DNA from: Bauldia sp963759235
GTDB taxonomy: Bacteria > Pseudomonadota > Alphaproteobacteria > Rhizobiales > Kaistiaceae
Length of the DNA stretch: 64,000 nt
Direction of reading: 5' to 3'
Assembly: GCA_963759235.1 (NCBI GenBank)
Contig: CAVWYO010000008.1
Location: 1 to 64,000, forward strand
Positions 60,806 to 64,000 of this stretch are shown piece after piece. A model generated the notes under the pieces. It was not told where the DNA came from. It made no database searches and saw only the letters and a program-made list of their open reading frames with translations. Each line of letters starts with the position of its first letter. Position 1 is the stretch's first letter. The position numbers and the translations under genes are program-made.

Positions 60806-61982
60806 ATGCCGATCATAACATCGACCGCCGAACTCGCAGCCGCCTGCAAGCGTTTCGCCCGCTTCGAATACGTCACCGTCGACACCGAATTTATGCGGGA
60901 AACGACATATTGGCCAAAGCTTTGCGTCATCCAGATGGCAAGCCCGGAAGAGGCGGTCATCGTCGACGCGATGGCGCCTGACGTCGACCTCGCGCCATTC
61001 TTCAAGCTGATGAAGAACGAGGGTGTCATCAAGGTCTTTCACGCGGCGCGTCAGGACATCGAGATCGTCTATCACCGCGGCGGCTTGATTCCCCATCCGG
61101 TGTTCGACACCCAGGTGGCGGCGATGGTCTGTGGATTCGGCGATTCGGTCAGCTACGAGCAGCTCGTCCAACGGTTGACCGGCGCCCGACTGGACAAATC
61201 GTCGCGCTTTACCGACTGGAGCCGCCGTCCGCTCACCGCCAAGCAGGTGGACTATGCGCTCGCCGATGTCACCCATCTCCGCGAGGTCTATCAGGCGCTC
61301 GCCGGGACGTCTGGTGGAACAGAGCCGCGCCGACTGGGTGCGCGAGGAAATGGAGGTTCTGACCTCGCCGGAAACCTACCAGCTGGAGCCCGCCTCGGCG
61401 TGGAAGCGGTTGAAGCTTCGCGTCAAGAAACCTGTCGAACTGGCGATCCTCAAGGAGCTTGCCGCGTGGCGGGAAAGCGAGGCGCAGGCGCGCGACGTTC
61501 CCCGCAGTCGGGTCATCAAGGATGACGCGATCTACGAGATTGCGCAGCAGCAGCCGACCACGACCACCGCGCTCGGTCAGTTGCGCACCGTGCCCAAGGG
61601 CTTCGAGCGGTCGCGGGCGGCGGAGGAGATCCTTGCCGCGGTCCGCCGGGCGATCGCTTTGCCCAAGGACCAGCTTCCGCGCATCCCCAAAATGCGGGTC
61701 GCCGCCAACGGCAACGGAGCGGCGGTCGACCTCCTCAAGGTTCTGCTCAAAATGACCAGCGAGAGCCACGGGGTCGCGGCCAAGGTGATCGCAACGGTCG
61801 ACGATCTCGAGGCGATCGCTTCGGACGACGATGCCGACGTCCCGGCGCTGCACGGCTGGCGGCGTGAACTGTTCGGCGAGGCGGCGTTGCGATTGAAGCG
61901 CGGCGACATGGCGCTGGCGGTGCGGCGAAACCAGGTCGTGACGATCGACGGCCTCCGCCGGGAAGCCGGCGCCCCGCCCTAG
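60806..61982 (+). CDS. rnd: Ribonuclease D (one-base frameshift)
   Basis: RNase D is a 3'-5' exonuclease of the DEDD family that trims tRNA precursors. The first frame has the exonuclease domain (VTVDTEFMRETTYWPKL, FHAARQDIEIVYH, DTQVAAMVCGFG, DWSRRPLTAKQVDYALADV); the HRDC-type domains continue in another frame (QSRADWVREEMEVL, PVELAILKELAAWRESEA, QLPRIPK). Removing one G from GCCGGGACG near 61304 restores LAGRLVEQSR and a 391-residue protein of normal length. Assembly error or a true mutation. Confidence 0.9.
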
Positions 61983-61996
61983 GCCTCGGTGGCCGC

Positions 61997-62992
61997 GTGA
62001 CTCTGCGACTGATCCTCGCGATCTTCCCCAGGCGCCTGTCGGATAGGATCAAGAAGGCGGCCGAGAATTGCGAGCCGATCGATCTGAAGGTCGCCGAAAG
62101 TGGGGAAGACGGGCTGGATACGGCCGAGATCGTCGTATCGGCTGACCATTCTCAGGAACTCCTCGACGCCCTGCAATCGGCGTTGGAGGGCGAGCAGGAC
62201 TGGCGGATCAATGTCCTGCCGATCGAGGCCACTCTCCCGCGTCTCTCCGACGAGGAAGTCGAGCGCCAGAATTCCCGCCGCGATACCACCGCTCGGGAAG
62301 AGCTCTACGAAGACGTCGCCAGCGGCGCCGGTATCGACACCAATTTCGTCGTCCTCACGCTCATTTCCGCGGTGGTGGCGACGATCGGCCTGAACGATGA
62401 CAATGTCGCCGTGATCATCGGCGCCATGGTCATTGCGCCGCTGCTCGGCCCCAATCTCGCATTCTCCTTGGGCGTCGCCTTGGGCGACCTGGCGCTGATG
62501 CGCAAGGCGGCCGTTGCTTCGGCCGTGGGGATAGGCGCGAGCCTCGTGCTTGCCGCTGTCCTCGGTGTGGTGGAGCCGGCCAACATGGGAAGCGTCGAAC
62601 TCCTCCGCCGTACCCATGTCGGGTATGGCGACGTCGTGCTGGCCCTCGCTTCCGGGGCGGCCGCGGCGCTCTCGGTCACCTCGCGGCTGGCAAGCACGCT
62701 CGTCGGCGTCATGGTCGCGGTGGCGCTGCTGCCGCCGGCCGTCGCCTCGGGCTTTCTTGCCGGCAGCGGCTACATCGCGGATGCGTTCGCCGCGTTGATC
62801 CTGCTCGCCACCAATGTCGTCTGTCTCAATCTCAGCAGTCAGCTGGTCTTCATCTGGAAGGGCGTGCGGCCGCGCAGATGGCTCGAGCGGCGCGCCGCCG
62901 AGAGCGCCATCCGCACCAACCTTATCGTCTGGGGACTGCTGGTTATCGTCTTGGCGGCGATCATCTACGGCTGGCGACGTTTTTTCCCGTAG
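61997..62992 (+). CDS. DUF389-family membrane protein
   Basis: A 331-residue protein: an N-terminal soluble domain (about 1-110) and six membrane helices. LISAVVATIGLNDDNVAVIIGAMVIAPLLGPNLAFSLG (about 125-162) and GVMVAVALLPPAVASGF are the DUF389 signatures. The family has no defined function. It starts at GTG 61997, 14 bases after rnd, so both may be co-transcribed. Confidence 0.88.
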   Translation: MTLRLILAIFPRRLSDRIKKAAENCEPIDLKVAESGEDGLDTAEIVVSADHSQELLDALQSALEGEQDWRINVLPIEATLPRLSDEEVERQNSRRDTTAREELYEDVASGAGIDTNFVVLTLISAVVATIGLNDDNVAVIIGAMVIAPLLGPNLAFSLGVALGDLALMRKAAVASAVGIGASLVLAAVLGVVEPANMGSVELLRRTHVGYGDVVLALASGAAAALSVTSRLASTLVGVMVAVALLPPAVASGFLAGSGYIADAFAALILLATNVVCLNLSSQLVFIWKGVRPRRWLERRAAESAIRTNLIVWGLLVIVLAAIIYGWRRFFP

Positions 62993-63188
62993 CGGCGCTT
63001 CGATTGCGACGGCCGGCTGTGCACCTGGTGAGCCGTCAGGCGGCGCGAGATGCTGCCATGCGCCGTAGTCGCCGAAAGCAGCTTTCTTCCGGTGGCATGT
63101 CGCCGCGCGCCGCGCCGAAGCGATCTCGTCAAGCCGCTGTGCCGTCCGTGATGGGAGCAAAGTGTCAGATTGGGGCTTGCCAGGACGA

Positions 63189-63242
63189 TTTTCGTACGAC
63201 AATTTGAGCCAACCGTCGGAATGGACGTCAGAAGCGACGTCC
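63189..63242. promoter_or_regulatory. Two inverted repeats in the promoter of the sugar-binding protein gene
   Basis: TTTTCGTACGACAA (63189-63202) is a near-perfect palindrome around TCGTACGA, and GGACGTC-N6-GACGTCC (63223-63242) is a perfect 7+7 repeat. Both precede the binding-protein gene; LacI-type regulators commonly control such genes. Candidates only. Confidence 0.35.
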
Positions 63243-63283
63243 CGCCTATATTCCAGAAAAAGCTCACAATGGGAGGAAATGAA

Positions 63284-64000
63284 ATGTCCGGAACTTTTGA
63301 ATTCGACAAACAGTCGCGGCGCGACTTCTTCAAGACCGTCTCCGGCTCGGCCGCCGCGGCCGCCGCGGTGTTCGGCGGTCTCGGGGTCAGCCCGGCGTTG
63401 GCCGACGCCATGGTGGTCGGCATGTCCGAGAAGCCGCTGAAGGCGGCCTTCTCGAATGCCGGTCTGCAAGCTACCTGGTGCGCCCAGGGCAAGCAGGCGG
63501 CCGAGTACTGGGGCAAGCTGTTCAACGTCGACGTGACCTGGTTCGACGGCCAGCTCGACGCCGTCAAGCAGCGCGCCGCCATCGACAACATGGCATCCCA
63601 GAAATGGGACTTCGTGGCGATCCAGGCGTTCGGCATCGGCACGCTGACCGCGCCGGTCAAGAAAATGATCGACGCCGGCATCCCGGTCATCGACATGGAC
63701 ACGCTGATCGCTCCGCTCGACCAGATCGACATCCACAGCTTCCTCGCACCCGACAACGAGTTCATGGGCGCATCGATGACCCAGGCTCTGGTCACCGCGA
63801 TGGGCGGCAAGGGCACCATGGTGATGACCCAGGGCGCGCTCGGCCATACCGGCGCCCAGGGCCGCGCCCGCGGCTTCGAGTCGGTGGTGAAGCAGTACCC
63901 GGACATCCAGGTTCTCGACACCCAGCCGGCCGATTGGGACGTGTCCAAGGTCGCCCGCATCTGGGAGACGCTGCTCACCAAGTACCCGGTGATCAACGGC
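63284..64000 (+). CDS. Tat-exported sugar-type ABC transporter substrate-binding protein (partial)
   Basis: The first 239 codons of a periplasmic binding protein run off the window. A Tat signal (QSRRDFFKTVSG followed by an Ala-rich hydrophobic stretch ending SPALAD) leads into a type I periplasmic-binding fold: AEYWGKLFNVDVTWFDGQLDAVKQRAAIDNM and GIPVIDMDT, as in RbsB-like proteins. ATG 63284 follows GGGAGG by nine bases. Permease and ATPase genes are expected downstream, outside the window. The sugar is not deducible. Confidence 0.88.
   Translation, partial: MSGTFEFDKQSRRDFFKTVSGSAAAAAAVFGGLGVSPALADAMVVGMSEKPLKAAFSNAGLQATWCAQGKQAAEYWGKLFNVDVTWFDGQLDAVKQRAAIDNMASQKWDFVAIQAFGIGTLTAPVKKMIDAGIPVIDMDTLIAPLDQIDIHSFLAPDNEFMGASMTQALVTAMGGKGTMVMTQGALGHTGAQGRARGFESVVKQYPDIQVLDTQPADWDVSKVARIWETLLTKYPVING

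Noticed and set aside
61979..63847. Minus-strand open frame of 622 codons
   Set aside because: It is antisense to the DUF389 gene and the sugar-binding-protein gene, both with clear homology, start signals and domain motifs.

Overview
The window is chromosomal DNA of a high-GC alphaproteobacterium, most likely of the Hyphomicrobiales (Rhizobiales). The evidence is a complete PhyR-NepR-EcfG general stress response module with HWE kinases, a CtrA-type box before minCDE, a GTTC-N7-GTTC SOS box near ssb, and the familiar gyrA-coaD-PPIase-PPIase-queA-tgt block. Genus cannot be fixed from the sequence.

Layout. 1-5087 is a decayed integrative element next to tRNA-Lys(UUU): IS21 (istB, istA remnant), an IS66 fragment, truncated and unknown genes, a replication-initiator-like gene and an AlpA/Xis-like gene, all reading away from the 3' end of the tRNA. 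5.3-11.8 kb is the stress-response locus (ecfG, nepR, phyR, csbD, two HWE kinases, a single-domain response regulator, a DUF3309 gene). 11.9-21.1 kb is the tgt-queA-PPIase-coaD-gyrA housekeeping block, interrupted by two small exported or membrane proteins and a GGDEF protein. 21.5-25.7 kb holds a STELLO-like glycosyltransferase pair and minCDE. 26-36 kb is mixed: a cyclic-nucleotide-binding membrane protein, TrkH, patatin, an LLM oxidoreductase, a 36-residue membrane protein under an FNR/FixK box, MarC, a sulfite-oxidase-type molybdoenzyme with a diheme cytochrome, an ECF sigma/anti-sigma pair, and ssb. 36.4-42.8 kb carries NHEJ genes (ligD, ku) around an exported double-domain nitrilase. 42.8-47.1 kb is an ECF42 sigma factor with its YCII/DGPF, VOC and DoxX genes. 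47.3-55.7 kb has rpsU, several exported proteins, a pair of related exported proteins and aspS. 56-60.6 kb is a cassette of three RTX-type calcium-binding proteins with an HlyC-family acyltransferase. The end holds rnd, a DUF389 membrane protein and the start of a Tat-exported sugar-binding protein.

Regulation is the most informative layer. I read seven perfect GGAAC-N16/17-CGTT (EcfG-type) promoters in front of csbD, an HWE kinase (two in tandem), the DUF3309 gene, a small exported protein, ku and a small hydrophilic protein, plus an imperfect two-way pair between nepR-ecfG and phyR. Two TGTCGA-N17-CGTC promoters match the ECF42 type. A TGTGA-N6-TCAC(A/T) palindrome lies in front of each of the three RTX genes and of the small exported gene at 16.6 kb. 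In all four cases a TA-starting -10 hexamer follows at identical spacing, as in class II CRP/FNR promoters (centre at -41.5). This RTX/acyltransferase cassette with its shared activator site is the best candidate for an undescribed system.

Quality caution: three housekeeping genes (tgt, gyrA, rnd) each need a single-base frame correction. Residual assembly errors are more likely than three pseudogenes.
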